A stretch of 64,000 nucleotides of DNA from Rhododendron vialii (GCF_030253575.1 NC_080559.1:9390501-9454500); one strand, 5' to 3'; positions 12,701 through 23,992 are shown, counted from the first letter of the stretch. The notes: generated from the letters alone by a model not told the origin. Translations and numbers: made by a program.

Positions 12701-14986
12701 CATAATGGTAAACAACTTAATGATCCTTAATTTTAGTAGTGTTCTTGCCTAGTTAACCCAGAATAGTGTGAATTTTATTCCATCCTACATTCTCAATTGA
12801 AGCATGGTTTTGACTGGGATGATAGAAAAAGTACGAGCCCATGTTATAAGTTTATTTCTTTCTACTAGGCTAAATTTTTGGATAGTGAATCTTTATGGGA
12901 CCATGTGATAACTTTGCTAGTCTCTTGTTCCTCGTCATTTTGACCTTTTTATGGTTGGTGTGAATATGTCAGGGAAGGAATAATTGCTACTGGAGCAGCC
13001 GATGATGCTATACGTTTATTTGTAGAGAACAAGGACGGTTTGGTACTGATAATCCTTCTCTTTCACCTTTGTTTAAATAATTCCCCTGTTATCCTTGACC
13101 CATGGACGGTTTGACATTGCTATTGTGAGAATCACATTTTTTTTGTCTTTTGCGTTCTTGTTTGGTACTTATGAAACTAGATGACTGAGAACTGAATCAT
13201 TGAAGTACGAAAATAACGCCGTATGGACATATGAAAGTAATGCCACCAATTAACAATGACCTTGAGAACAATTCCAGGATGGGGGTAGAAGTAGAACTCT
13301 GTAGCCGTACAACATTTCAATTTCGGGAGGTATTTTACCTAAATATCTTGTACTTATACTAAAGATTACGTTAAAAAGAAAACAACCATGGAATTTCTGA
13401 GTTCTGTTACAGAGGACTTGTAAGATTTAAAATGTTGTTCCACCTTTCATATTCCTGTACAGTTCAAGTCGTGGTCTTCGTTATACATTGGTACTTTCAT
13501 TTGTCTTCCTCTTTGAAGTACTTTTTCAATAACCAGGTGTCCGAGCCAGGGTTACAGGCACCTCGACTAATCCTGGGAGACCAATCCCACCGTAAACTAG
13601 CAGGGGCCCCAATTAAAGTCGGAGCAAAGCTCTGTATGGACTAGCCCCAAAGTTCCTCTTTGAAGTGCTTGTGACATCTTATTATGTATTATGCCCCTTG
13701 TATTAGTTCTTTTTGGGGCTGTGGAGAAATTACTAGTGTGAACGTAACGTTGCTAGAAAAGCCAAAATTCATAGGAGTTTTGTTGCTTCTTTTAGATTTG
13801 TTTACTCTTGGTGGTTCTTCATTATTTTTTGTTGTCTGAAGGATATGTTGTACTTTAGAGTTGATGTTTATGGACTTTTGGAAATTTAGCAGTCCTATTT
13901 TGTATCTTGGCCTCTTTTTTGTTTGTGCAAAAGGTTTTAGTTCTCAACTTTTTGTCTTGTTACAGGTTGACGGACCTGTGTGTAAATTGTTTCTAAAGAA
14001 GGACAAAGCCCATGACATGGATGTCAATTCAGTGCAATGGAGCTATTCGGTAAAACTTGTTTTTCTTGAATTTATTATACTTTCTTATTCAGCCTCTCTC
14101 AAAAACATGTCACATGATAAGAATTTAGTGGGTGGTTCGGGTTTTGGGTTATGTCCTTTCAAATGAGGTATCATTTGTTTGGATGTTGTACTTCCAGGTT
14201 GACATCTCCATTTTAGTGTTTCTTATTGGAACTAGTTCTGCTGAACTGACTGCTATTTCGATCTGAGTTCTTGCATGTCGTCCCCTTGTACATTTTGTGG
14301 TTTTTTGTGGAAAAAAGAGAACAACAAATGCATCATATAAAGAGAATACATCCAGAAAGCAATCACTAGATAGATCATATGATTCACAATGTCAAAAGAT
14401 GAACAAAAAAACCTTGCACTGATGCCCTCGACAGAGCTCAACGGAGAAAATGGATCACGAAGCCGACTCCAAATGATTGGGACTTAAGCTCAGTTTGGTT
14501 TGGTTGAAAACAGGTCTTAAAGATGAGGTTTCCCAAGTTTTAAGGCATGTAGGTGTTGCAGTTGCACATGGTCTACGTAATTACACGTACTGAATATGGA
14601 CCTGAGAATGCAGCGAATCTGTTTGGGTCACCGGAACAGAACAACCCTGTCAAGAACCAGTTTACCCACTTGTGTGAAATTGTTGGCTCGGATAAGAAAT
14701 TGTTGGCTCGGATAAGAAATAGTGTTGCATTTCAGCCAATGTCTTTCTGGAGACTCTGCCATGTGATAGCCCGACCTCGGCCTGAGAGAGAGAATCTTCA
14801 CTGACACTTTTGTGTGTGTGTGTGGATGTTGATTTATGCAAGTTCTCTTCTCTCCCTGGTTTCGTACGAAACTTTCTAACACTTTCTTACTCTTCTTCCC
14901 TGGAAACTTAGCAGGACAACAGACTACTTGCATCTGCGAGTGATGATGGCTCAGTCAAGATATGGAAGTTGACATCCTTACCCTAA
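6770..14986 (+). CDS. CIA1: Cytosolic Fe-S assembly WD40 protein CIA1 (CIAO1 homologue)
   Basis: Ten exons join into 349 codons: 6770-6964, 9124-9270, 9559-9777, 9886-9947, 10847-10912, 11020-11091, 12488-12550, 12973-13042, 13966-14049 and 14915-14986. All junctions are GT-AG, and the frame stays open to TAA. The product is a WD40 propeller. Repeats start with GHTDRVW, end in [15 protein letters not shown] and [10 protein letters not shown], and also include [13 protein letters not shown] and GYHDRTI. Length and sequence match CIA1/CIAO1, the scaffold of the cytosolic Fe-S targeting complex that works with CIA2/AE7-type proteins and MMS19 to load clusters onto nuclear and cytosolic enzymes. 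Intron 1 is long (2.2 kb), and introns 6, 8 and 9 carry transposon debris. The start was chosen because [10 protein letters not shown] lies just before the first repeat, as in relatives. A 3' fragment is duplicated at 22641. Confidence 0.95.
8024..8890. repeat. Diverged direct repeat inside CIA1 intron 1
   Basis: Two copies of roughly 280 bp, at about 8024-8300 and 8594-8890, share long matches such as ATTCAACCGCAATTGGAAAG, a GAGGTTGGC/AAGGTTGGC block and a terminal TTTACAG(G/T)ATG-like segment. They are clearly related but diverged by substitutions and small gaps. No coding function is visible. It could be two insertions of one element or a local duplication. Confidence 0.65.
11738..12390 (+). 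mobile_element. Tandem TRIM retrotransposon (LTR-int-LTR-int-LTR) in CIA1 intron 6
   Basis: Three related units of 113-123 bp begin with TG and end with CA: 11738-11853, 12003-12115 and 12268-12390. The first and third share ATGAAATCC/ATAAAATCC followed by CACATTGCTTCG-type sequence and end in TTTCCACA. Each internal segment starts with a primer-binding-like motif (GGTATCAAAGCGGGC at 11855, GGTGCCAAAGTGGGG at 12116). Each ends in a purine tract (GTGAGAGGGGG, GTGAGGGGAGA) just before the next unit. The internal parts are only about 150 bp and non-coding. This is the plan of a terminal-repeat retrotransposon in miniature, here with three LTRs. No clean 5-bp target duplication was found. Confidence 0.75.
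13537..13640 (-). mobile_element. SINE fragment in CIA1 intron 8
   Basis: The plus strand reads GGTGTCCGAGCCAGGGTTAC then GCACCTCGACTAATCC. This is the reverse complement of the conserved 3' domain of Au-like plant SINEs. The tRNA-like head is not recognisable. Related pieces occur at 30278-30345 and, more complete, at 39173-39376. Confidence 0.5.
14464..14510 (+). repeat. Possible RTE-type LINE 3' tail in CIA1 intron 9
   Basis: CTCCAAATGATTGGGACTTA followed by a TTTGGTTTGGTTG run resembles the 3' end of plant RTE-like LINEs and their SINE partners. Similar tails are seen near 45195 and 57405. The match is short and the assignment tentative. Confidence 0.35.
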
Positions 14987-15335
14987 AATCAGACAACATT
15001 TCACATTCTCTTGAAACCGGTAGAAATGCATGTGTAGTGTTCTTGTACTATGTTCTAGGGATATCGTTCATGTAACTCGTAGCTTCACGGAATTGAGGGA
15101 GTGGGTTTATTTCCCGGGTGTGGTTGTAAAATTTTCACAGAATTCTTATTTCTTATTGATACTGCGAGAATAATAAGAGAATACAATATGGTAAATTTTG
15201 CAATAATGTCTCTGGTATAATTATCATTCAGATGTGAATGTCAGTAAGCAAGTTCTGGTAGTGCTATTCGCGAATCAGTGATTCAATGAAATTAGTCAAG
15301 TTGATGGGCATTGGTTGCCAAATGATCGACAAAAA

Positions 15336-15459
15336 GGGAAATGATATTGGCACTTCAAAAATTAATGCAGGCGCTTCAAAAAACAAAGAAAAGTGGTTTT
15401 GGAGTTATACTGATTTTAGAGTGTCTGCATTAATTTTGAGAGTGCCAATATCATTTCCC
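15336..15459. mobile_element. Small MITE in the CIA1 3' flank
   Basis: This 124-bp element starts GGGAAATGATATTGGCACT and ends with its exact complement AGTGCCAATATCATTTCCC. Imperfect pairing continues inward to about 40 bp. It has no coding capacity and no obvious target-site duplication. The block containing it is missing from the duplicated CIA1 flank at 22641-22890. Confidence 0.75.
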
Positions 15460-15934
15460 ATGTGTCTTGAATGCGCAACATAATACAAAGAATGAACCGA
15501 AAGACAGAGAGAGTGTAGCTATCGATTTTTGATCAATTTAAATTTTTTTTTTTTGTCGATCGTGTGGTTCTTATAATGTAAACCATTAATGAACAATTTC
15601 AACTACGGTGATTGCGTGTTACGGTGGGTTCAACGGAGATGCGTTGGGGCCTCGTATTCCATTACTAGATATCTTGAGGATGAATCCATTCCACCATTAT
15701 TTAACAACTATTTTCCCGTTGTAATACTCCTCCCTCACGTTTGATTGTTGGTTTTTTTTTTTTTCCCAAGAATAATTGGAAAGATTAAATGAAGAATGGG
15801 GTGGAGGAGACAAATGAAGTCCGCGGATAGTAGATGAGATTATATGAGTATTGGGATTAGTTGTATGGTGGTTGGTTAGAATGGGATAAAATATGATGAC
15901 GACTATTTTTAACCATTAAAGGAGGAGGAAAATA

Positions 15935-16183
15935 CTCCCTCCGTCCCATAATATTTGTCCAGTCCACAAAACGAGGACTATAAAATAATGTATTTCTTTC
16001 AAGAAAAAATTCACATTTTTTTCATAAGTTAAAAGAACTCGTCAAGATCTAATAAGTTAAAAAAACTCGTCAAGATCTAATAAATTATTGAATTTTTTTC
16101 CAACTTTTCTTTTAAAAATTGTACTCCTATTATTTTTACGTCTCCGTTTTGCGGACCGGACAAATATTTTGGGACGGAGGGAG
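15935..16183. mobile_element. Stowaway MITE (Tc1/mariner type)
   Basis: The termini are CTCCCTCCGTCCCA and TGGGACGGAGGGAG, the diagnostic Stowaway ends, flanked on both sides by TA (15933-15934 and 16184-16185), the expected target duplication. The 249-bp interior is AT-rich and non-coding, with a short internal direct repeat of AACTCGTCAAGATCTAATA. Confidence 0.9.
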
Positions 16184-16609
16184 TAACAGTTAGAATGAGG
16201 CCATTGTATTTCCCTAATCTTAAGCTCACATTTCTAGTCCTGTAATCAAACACATCCTTAAATCAGACAGTATTAATTAAGGATACGTCTTCTCGACAGT
16301 TGATCCTTTGATGGCCCATGTTATGTTTACTTTAACAAGCAGAATTGTTTTTTTGTAAAGCACGTTGAAAAGTCACCTGAAAATCTTGTTAATCAAAGAT
16401 AAATTAATCTCACAAAAACACATTTAAATACAACTGTACAAAAATGGGTCTGGTCACATTGAATTAAACCCCTCAAGCTCATTTTATAAATATATACATG
16501 CACGTCATCAGTTATGAATTCGTCTCGAATTAACAAGATTTTTCACATGATTGATAAGGTTTATAAAAATTAACTACTCCCATCATTTTCAATTAAGACC
16601 AACAAACCA

Positions 16610-16757
16610 ACTGCATTAGTTATTAATTAATCAACTCGTCTCAATAAAACTATAAATAATTTTCTATCATGAATCTTGTAGATACTGCATTAGTTATTAA
16701 TTAATCAACTCGTCTCAATAAAATTATAAATAATTTTCTATCATGAATCTTGTAGAT
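16610..16757. repeat. 74-bp perfect tandem duplication upstream of the membrane-protein gene
   Basis: Copies at 16610-16683 and 16684-16757 are head to tail with a single C/T difference (AAAACTATAAAT versus AAAATTATAAAT). They lie about 225-370 bp before the ATG at 16983 and so fall in the proximal promoter or leader. The near identity indicates a recent event. Confidence 0.9.
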
Positions 16758-16982
16758 AGGATAAAGTGTGAGTTACTATTTACCATAATTGTGTTTGAGC
16801 ATGGCTCTGTATATCACATCCCCAAATACTACTAATTTTCCCAGGAAAACAACCATCTGCACCACTTTCTCCAGCCTCCTCCTCCTCCTCTCTCTCTCTC
16901 TCTCTCTAGATCTAGATCTCCAATTTCCAACTCAACCCGGATTCCCACCAGAAGAGCAAGAGCTAGAGCTAGACAGAAAACC

Positions 16983-17936
16983 ATGGATCTCCCACCGGAA
17001 GAGCTCCAATTCCTTACCCTAACAGACATCCTAAAGGAATCCACCTCCATCCCAAAACAATCCCCCAAAACCTTCTACTTCATAACCCTAACCCTAATCT
17101 TCCCGCTCTCCTTCGCAATCCTCGCTCACTCCCTCTTCACCCACCCCCTCCTCTCCCAAATCGACACCTCCGCCTCCCCGTCCTCCTCCCAGTGGACCAA
17201 GCTCCTCGCCTTCCAGTTCTTCTACCTCATCTTCCTCTTCGCCTTCTCCCTCCTCTCCACCGCCGCCGTCGTCTTCACGGTCGCCTCCCTCTACACCTCC
17301 AAGCCCGTCTCCTTCTCCTCCACGGTCGCCGCCATCCCGTCCGTCTTCAAACGCCTCTTTATAACCTACCTATGGGTCACCCTCACTATGGTGATTTACA
17401 ATGTTGTGTTTCTGGGGTTTCTCGTTCTCCTCATGGTCGCGATCGACACCGAGAATGCGGCCCTGCTGGTCTTCTCGATCGTTGTGATCTTTGCGCTGTT
17501 TCTTGTTGTGCATGTGTATATAACCGCGTTGTGGCACTTGGCTAGCGTGGTCTCGGTGCTCGAACCCGTCTACGGGTTCGCGGCGATGAAGAAGAGTTAT
17601 GAGTTGTTGAAGGGTAGGACCCGGATGGCGGCTTTGCTTGTTTTCGGGTACCTGTTGATATGTGGGTTGATTAATGGGGTTTTTGGGTCGGTGGTGGTTC
17701 ATGGGGGATTTGAATATGGAGTGCTTGCGAGGATTATGGTTGGTGGGTTCTTGGTTGGGTTGTTGGTGATTGTAAATTTGGTGGGTTTGATGGTGCAAAG
17801 TGTGTTTTACTATGTTTGTAAAAGTTATCACCACCAGGGGATTGACAAGAGTGCTCTTTATGATCATCTTGGTGGATATCTTGGAGAGTATGTGCCCCTC
17901 AAGAGCAGCATTCAGATGGAAAACTTGGATGTTTGA
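16983..17936 (+). CDS. Plant six-transmembrane protein, intronless, function unknown
   Basis: This single exon of 317 codons starts at CCATGG, a good initiation context, after a pyrimidine-rich leader with a (CT)n run near 16879-16908. It matches a plant family of about 310 residues exemplified, from memory, by Arabidopsis At4g19950 and At1g31130. Those are annotated only as membrane proteins or as binding a poly(A)-binding protein. Hydrophobic segments lie at about residues 31-52, 73-101, 124-151, 159-187, 215-240 and 247-278. The N-terminal 30 residues are polar, as is the tail after 280 (GIDKSALYDHLGGYLGEYVP is well conserved). No catalytic motif is visible. Third codon positions are strongly C-rich in the first 140 codons and shift to T/G afterwards. 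No other gene is near enough to suggest a partner. Confidence 0.85.
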   Translation: MDLPPEELQFLTLTDILKESTSIPKQSPKTFYFITLTLIFPLSFAILAHSLFTHPLLSQIDTSASPSSSQWTKLLAFQFFYLIFLFAFSLLSTAAVVFTVASLYTSKPVSFSSTVAAIPSVFKRLFITYLWVTLTMVIYNVVFLGFLVLLMVAIDTENAALLVFSIVVIFALFLVVHVYITALWHLASVVSVLEPVYGFAAMKKSYELLKGRTRMAALLVFGYLLICGLINGVFGSVVVHGGFEYGVLARIMVGGFLVGLLVIVNLVGLMVQSVFYYVCKSYHHQGIDKSALYDHLGGYLGEYVPLKSSIQMENLDV

Positions 17937-19029
17937 GATACATTGTGAGAGAGGCTAGCTGTGTGTACTTGCTTTTGTATGCGATGGAACGATGGGCAAA
18001 GTCGAAACATTTGAAATGGCTGGGTTAGTTTTCTGTTTCATGGTACTCTAATTTGTTTGTCAGAATAAGGATTTGATGTCGTCCTTTCTTTTTTCCCTCT
18101 TTTGTTGTAGATTTTGCTCGGTGTAGTTTTGTGTTATGGTCAATGGTGGAAATATGGTGTTTAATGATTATGGTGTCAACAGACAATGGATAGCTGAAAT
18201 TGATTTTCTTGGTTCACTTTCTGGTGAAGCTAATATTACTCTGTCGAATTTATGTACGTTGGTGTGTGATTCATGTTTTGTTTACTCTGTTTCTTGGTTT
18301 GAACTTCGAAATATTTTATATACTCATCTGGCGGTTGTGTCTTTATCTTTGCTCACTTCAACTCGTCCCCCAATGCGTTTTTATTGCAACATCCCTCTTT
18401 TTAGCATGGAAAGAGGTAAATGGTATCAGTTATTGCATTGTCGTGAGTAAAATGATCCCCTACTTAAGCCATTAAGTGCACTTGCCTTCATATAATGTTC
18501 CTTGTCCATTGGCTAAGAAGCATGGATACGACACGACATAGACATGTGGATACATTATTTTTTCTCTAAACTGTAGGACAGGGACATGTGGATATATATG
18601 TATGTCACCCTAAGTACACGTCCCAAACTATATAATAAAATAGATACACTAGTAAGCCACATAAGAGTATAAGACAAATGGGTCTTGGATGGGCAATACA
18701 ATCCAGAGAATGACCAGGTTGCTCAATCAATTAACTCACTTGTTCCCACACTATCATTGAACCCACAACCACAACCCACAAACCACTACCTCTCCGAACC
18801 ACAACCAATCTTAGATGAACTCCTAACAAATGGTACGGAAAGGCTTCAACTTAAAAGAGCTTTTGAGGGGGATCAATCCAAGTACATGGGCAGACAGTAA
18901 AAGGTGGAAAGGGTGGAAGCTATGAGTCTTAAACTTCAGAGTGATAAGGATATAACTGTGAGACTTATGATTCTGTGTTATTGAACTGTCCAACGAAAAT
19001 GGGGTAGATTAATAAGCCTATTGAGATGA
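17937..19029. other. 3' flank of membrane-protein gene, no gene seen
   Basis: The first few hundred bases are T-rich and probably the 3' UTR. Downstream I see only a short open frame at 18685-18900 with no family resemblance and no exon signals. Confidence 0.4.
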
Positions 19030-19037
19030 GTTGTTCT

Positions 19038-20565
19038 CAGTGTTCTAAAAGTAGGATTTAATCGAAAATTTGACCTAACCGATTAGATTAATGCCTAATT
19101 GTTTGAATTATGCGCTCGGGAGGTTAATTGAAGTTAATTGCCGATTAATCAGGTGACTAGTCGGTTGACGAGTAGGCGGCGATTAGTCGATTAATCGGTT
19201 AGTGGGCGATTAGTCAGCTATTCGGCGATTAATAGGGGTAAAATCTGTAATTTTGGAAAATCAAGGGGTTTAATTGTTATATATTTACCAGTTTAAGGGC
19301 TTTCAATTGACGATGTCACAGTTTTAAGGGCTCGTTCCATAGAATCCATACCCAGTCGAAGACAAAACCAAACCATACCAAACTTAGTTGTCTGGTCCCT
19401 TCATGGAGAAATTTTTTGCTGGGAGATGATATCAAAGAGGAAGTAGATGAGGAATTTGAGTTTGAGTTCGATGAAGACCAAGTTATGGACGGATATGGGG
19501 AAGAAGAGGAGGAGTGATTGACTAGTAATTCCATACTTTGTTTCATTCTGTAACTTTGGTTTGAACCTTGAACTTTCAACTTTGTAATTGTCTAGTAATT
19601 TCGTACTTGGTTTCATTTGGTTTGAACGTTGAACTATGAACATTGAACTCCTCGTTATGTATTGACTAGTTATTTGGTAGTACTTAGTTTCTATGTATTG
19701 AAAAAGTTGTTCAATGTTTTCATAAAGGATGTCATTTGGGGAATATTTATAAAAAAAAAAAAAAAATCCCGACTGATTGCTACAAGTCGATTAATCGGCG
19801 ATTAGTAGGTCTCAAAGCCAATGTTCTAAAACTTGCTCGGTCGACCACCTTCGAGCTTTGAGCCCTATCAATCGCCAATTAATCAACTTGTAGCAATTAG
19901 TCCCTTTTTTTTTTTTTTATAAATATTCCCCAAATGTCATCCCTTATGAAATATTGAACAACTTTTTCAATATGACATAGAAACTAAGTAGTAAGTACTA
20001 CCAAATAACTAGTCAATACATAATGAGAAGTTCAATATTCATAGTTCAACTTCAAACCGAATGAAACCAAGTACGAAATTACTAGTCAATTACGAAGTTC
20101 AATGTTCAAACCAAAGTTTCCAAATGAAACAAAGTAGGGAAGACGGAGATAGAGAGACCAGATGACTCCTAGATCGATCGTGTTTAAGGGTTTCACCGAG
20201 CTTTTTTTTATCGTCGTCAACTGGGTATGGATTTTATGGAACAAGCCCTTAAAACTGTGATATCGTCGATTCGAAGCGCCCTTAAACTGGTAAGTATATA
20301 ACAGTTACACCCCTTGATTTTCCAAAATTGCAGATTTTACCCCTACTAATAGCCGACTAATCGCTGCCTATACACCAACCAACTAGTCGCCGATTAATAT
20401 GTGATTAACTCCGATTAACCTCCCGAGCATCTAATTCAAACGATTAGGCATTAATCTGATCGGTGAGGCCAAATTCCGATTAATCGGCAATTAAATCCTA
20501 GTTTTAGAATACTACTCGAAGGTGGTCGACCAAGTGATGACCACCGAGCGAGTTTTAGAACATTG
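19038..20565. mobile_element. hAT-type foldback transposon, 1.5 kb, with 8-bp target duplication
   Basis: The element starts CAGTGTTCTAAAA and ends TTTTAGAACATTG, and is flanked by an exact 8-bp direct repeat GTTGTTCT (19030-19037 and 20566-20573), the hAT signature. Most of it is two inverted arms of about 700-750 bp, sharing for example GACATTTGGGGAATATTTAT and its complement around a centre near 19830. The arms are full of GATTAATCGG words. The centre carries another copy of the right terminus (CAATGTTCTAAAACTTGCTC at 19829, then TCGACCACCTTCGA). This suggests the foldback arose by joining two element ends. No transposase frame is visible. Confidence 0.85.
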
Positions 20566-20689
20566 GTTGTTCTAGGAGGATAGCTAAACCCAGGATGGGC
20601 CATTATTCATCATTGAGCTTAAACTTCAAGAGTTCAATGGTATTTTGATAGTACTTCTATGGCTGAGGAGGCGGGCCTTATCATGCCCC

Positions 20690-22440
20690 CACCTTCCCAA
20701 TGATTGGACCCATATGGAACTGTCGAGGATTGGCCATACCTCAACAGTTCGCCACTTAAGGTCTGTTGAGGATTGGCCATACCTCAACAGTTCGCCACTT
20801 AAGGTGCTGACTGGTTCTTCTTGGCTGAAACAAAAATCAATGTTCAAAAATGCAGTAGGTATCTTCTGAATATAGGGGGTTTGCGAACTATCAAATCGTT
20901 CTAGCTAAAGGGAAGGCAGGAGGCTTATGCCTAGCTTGGAAAGTGGGAGTGGAACTTGAAGTAGTCTACTCTATACAGACTATACTATCATTTCAGCTTT
21001 GGTGTTCTCCTCCCCTTGTGAAAATTCATGGCTCCTAAATTGTGTATATGCTTCTGCTAATAAGCAATAACCAATTACAAAATAATCACTGGGAATCTAT
21101 GGACTACATCTGTAATACTTTGGAAGGCCCTTGCCTTTATTGGGGATTTCAACAATGTGACTGGCCAAGATGAGAAGGGAGGAGGTAATCTTTCTGTAGA
21201 ACCTTCATCTGGTGGATTTTGGGGTTTTACTGACTACCTGGGTTTGGTAGACACTGGTTTTTCTGGAAACGAATTTACATGGTCCAATAATAGAAGGGGC
21301 AGAGCTAATATAAAGGAAATATTGGACAGGGGTTTTGCTACCGTTGAATGGAGAGAGTAGAGACTTATTTCTGCGTGCTACTATAAGGCATTTATCGGCA
21401 ACTGAATCAGATCACTCTCCTTTAATCCTAGACTTGGTGGTGGAAAGAACAGCAATTAAAAGACCTTTCAAGTTCGAAGCCTTATGGACTCGAGACCCTA
21501 GTAGTCTTTGCATTGTGGAAGGAGCTTGGCAGAAGCAGGTCGTAGGCTCTAATGCTTTTGTATTGACCCAGAAGTTAAAAGAAACCAAGTTCGTTCTAAA
21601 GAAATGGAATAAAGAGCATTTTGGTTTAGTTGAGGAAACTATTAAGAAGCTATTAGAGCAGATTGACATCATCCAAAAGAGTGAGCCGTCCAATGAGAAC
21701 CTTTGGCAGGAAGATTTCCCCAAGCAACAACTGGCAGAACGGCTTTCATCGAGCAGAGATTCTCTGGAAACAAAGGTCTAGAAATCTATGGTTGAGGGAA
21801 GGGGATTCGAATACTAAATTCTTCCATCCATCTACCATACTTCACCGAATCGCCGCAAAAGGAATTCAATTGACTACGTAAAGTTGGATGATGGTTCATG
21901 GGCTTCAGACCGAAACAAAATTGGTGAGGAGTTTGTCAATTTCTTCAATGTGGCATTTCGCATCTTCAAATTCTGTTACACCTGGGTGGTTTGATGAAGT
22001 TACTCCCCCTATGATCTCTGAAGCTGAGAAGCAAGATCTGTGCAAGTGCCCCTCGTTGATGAAATCAGGTCAGTTATTTTCTCTATGCATCCTACTAGTA
22101 CCGTGGCCCATATGGCATGTCCACTATTTTCTACAAGGTGTATTGGCCTTTGCAAAATGGTATCCTCGTGCTTCATTGTAGTCAAGTTCTCAAGTCTTTG
22201 AATCGTACGTTTATTGCTTTGATCCCCAAGTCTCAAAATGCTAGTCAGGCGACTCAGTTCATACCCATCAGCTTATGTAATGTGGCTAAAAATTGAAGTC
22301 ATTTTAAAAAATTTAGCCAGCATAATCAAAACCTATTAAACCTCTGTTGTCTCGGATTTTGGCTTCAAATCAAGCAGCTTTTGTTCCTGGAAGAAATATT
22401 AGCAGGAAATCAGTAGGGGCCGAAGGCTTTGATCCCAAGT
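20690..22440 (+). pseudogene. Decayed L1-type LINE (endonuclease and start of reverse transcriptase)
   Basis: Broken frames give the landmarks of a plant non-LTR retrotransposon in order. An N-terminal endonuclease segment with STVRHLR covers about 20730-20850. FANYQIVLAKGKAGGLCLAW follows near 20890. The conserved endonuclease motif ESDHSPLILDL is at about 21402-21440. FKFEALW and NKEHFG connector sequence leads to DDGSWASDRNKIGEEFVNFF near 21885, then reverse-transcriptase-like FIPISLCNV near 22258 and QAAFVPGRNI-like sequence near 22375. Many frameshifts and stops are present, and it ends without the catalytic YADD region. A 46-bp tandem duplication (GATTGGCCATACCTCAACAG block) sits at about 20723-20801. 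It is not a functional gene. Confidence 0.8.
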
Positions 22441-22640
22441 GATAAGCATGGTTCTATTAGCATTCAGAACTTACATTCCGGTAAAAGAACTAGAGCTCGA
22501 ATTGGCAGGAAAACAGTATGGGGCCAAGGTTTTGATACCAAGTTATGAGAATGCAAATGTATTAAACTCAAAAAATCAGGTGAGGGAAAGGATGCTGTTT
22601 GTAGATGTCCGGAAACAGTTTTAAACACAATGTGTGTGCA

Positions 22641-22900
22641 ACTGTCCATGGAAACTTAGCAGGACAGCAGACTACTTGTATCTGCCAGTGATAATGGCGT
22701 CAAGACATGGAAGTTGACATCCTTGTCCCAAGAGTCGGCGATATTCGACATTCTCTCGAAACCAATAGGGATCCTTTTTAGTAGTCTTCTTGTATTATGT
22801 TCTACGGATATCAGTAAAATTTTCAAGACGAATCTGTCTTGAAATTGGAAGATATAAGTGTGTGATTACCGATATTTGATCGATCTAATTTTTCTGGTCT
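22641..22900 (+). pseudogene. Duplicated last exon and 3' UTR of CIA1
   Basis: From GGAAACTTAGCAGGACA onward the sequence follows the CIA1 exon 10 acceptor, coding end and 3' UTR (14901-15075, then about 15510-15545). Differences include lost bases in the SDDGSVKIW region, which shift the frame, and loss of the TAA context. Because the intron-side acceptor is included, this is a genomic copy, not a processed one. Further matches to the CIA1 flank resume at about 23600-23656 and 24002-24060, so the duplicated block was later split by insertions. Confidence 0.8.
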
Positions 22901-23154
22901 AAGATGTTGTAACACCCCGACTACTCAAGCACCACGACCAAGACATACCAAAATTGAATTGTTTTACGCCATAAACTCAGAATAAACAATTAACAACTAC
23001 TGAAAAGCCATTCCACACACTTCCTTAAAAGTTTTACACAATTTTTTTTGTGTACACTCTCCACATTCCCTTTCCTCCCAATTAATAAGATTGCCCAAGC
23101 ATCCTTCCCCTCCAACAGAAGAACAAGAAAAAGAAATGGCCCTCTCAACTAACT

Positions 23155-23190
23155 CAACTCACTCTCTCTCTCTCTCTCTCTCTCTCTCAC
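23155..23190. repeat. (CT)n microsatellite
   Basis: A pure CT run of about 28 bp lies inside a low-complexity pyrimidine-rich stretch. The surrounding 22900-23590 is an extra segment absent from the parental CIA1 flank. I see no gene in it. Confidence 0.8.
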
Positions 23191-23665
23191 GTATCCCGTC
23201 TCCTCCTCCCCTCCTCAAAGAAGAGAGATCAGATATTTATCCCCTTTCCACAAAAGTATACAGCACAACTATTATATTGTCTTTCCAAGCTTTCAACATG
23301 CCGCTACCATGCACAAGATATCATCTCTTATCTCAAATATATTCCAAAACTATTTTAACTTTCTCTACCCACTAGTTTTCTGTCTTTTGTTTCTTTTGTT
23401 TGTTAACCATACAGCACACTACCCTTAATTGATGCACACACACTCCAGTATCACGTGCATGCCCATCACAAAATAAGCACGTATATCTTCCATGCAATTC
23501 CTATATTTGCTCAAATCCCCACAAGTCTTCCAATTATATTAATCCCCATTATAAACTATTAACCGGAAGAAAATTGAAGTACGGGTCTCACAGATGTGAT
23601 TCGTAGACTTGATAAAATGTAATATTAATGAACGATTCGAATAATGATTACGTGTGTCTGCTGGG

Positions 23666-23992
23666 AGTCCGGATCTCCTGTCTGACCCTCTTCTAGACAA
23701 GGGTCTGTCCGATTCCCTCTCGGCCGTTGATCTCACAAATCAACGGATAAGATGGGCCGAGCACTTTTTACTCCAAAACAACTTCTAGACAGGGGCCTAT
23801 CCGACCCCCTCTCGGCCGTTGATCTTGCAAATCAACGGATGAGATGGGCCGAGTACTTTTTGCTAAAAACGACGTTGTTTTGAAGCAAAAAGTGCTCTGC
23901 TCATCTCATCCTTTAATTTGCGAGATCAACGGCCGAGAGAGGATCGGACAGGCCTTTGTCCGGAAGAGGGTCGGACAGGGGATCTCATGCCA
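23666..23992. mobile_element. Foldback MITE, Mutator-like, splitting the CIA1-flank copy
   Basis: The arms are inverted repeats: GATCTCCTGTCTGACCCTCT on the left answers GAGGGTCGGACAGGGGATC on the right, and CTCTCGGCCGTTGATC recurs in both orientations. The left side holds the arm sequence twice in tandem. An exact TCTGCTGGG flanks both sides (23657-23665 and 23993-24001), consistent with a 9-bp Mutator-type target duplication. Removing the element restores continuity with the CIA1 3' flank near 15640. Confidence 0.8.

Noticed and set aside
21335-21781. 148-codon open frame as a gene
   Set aside because: It is a piece of a decayed LINE endonuclease/connector, with matching broken frames on both sides.
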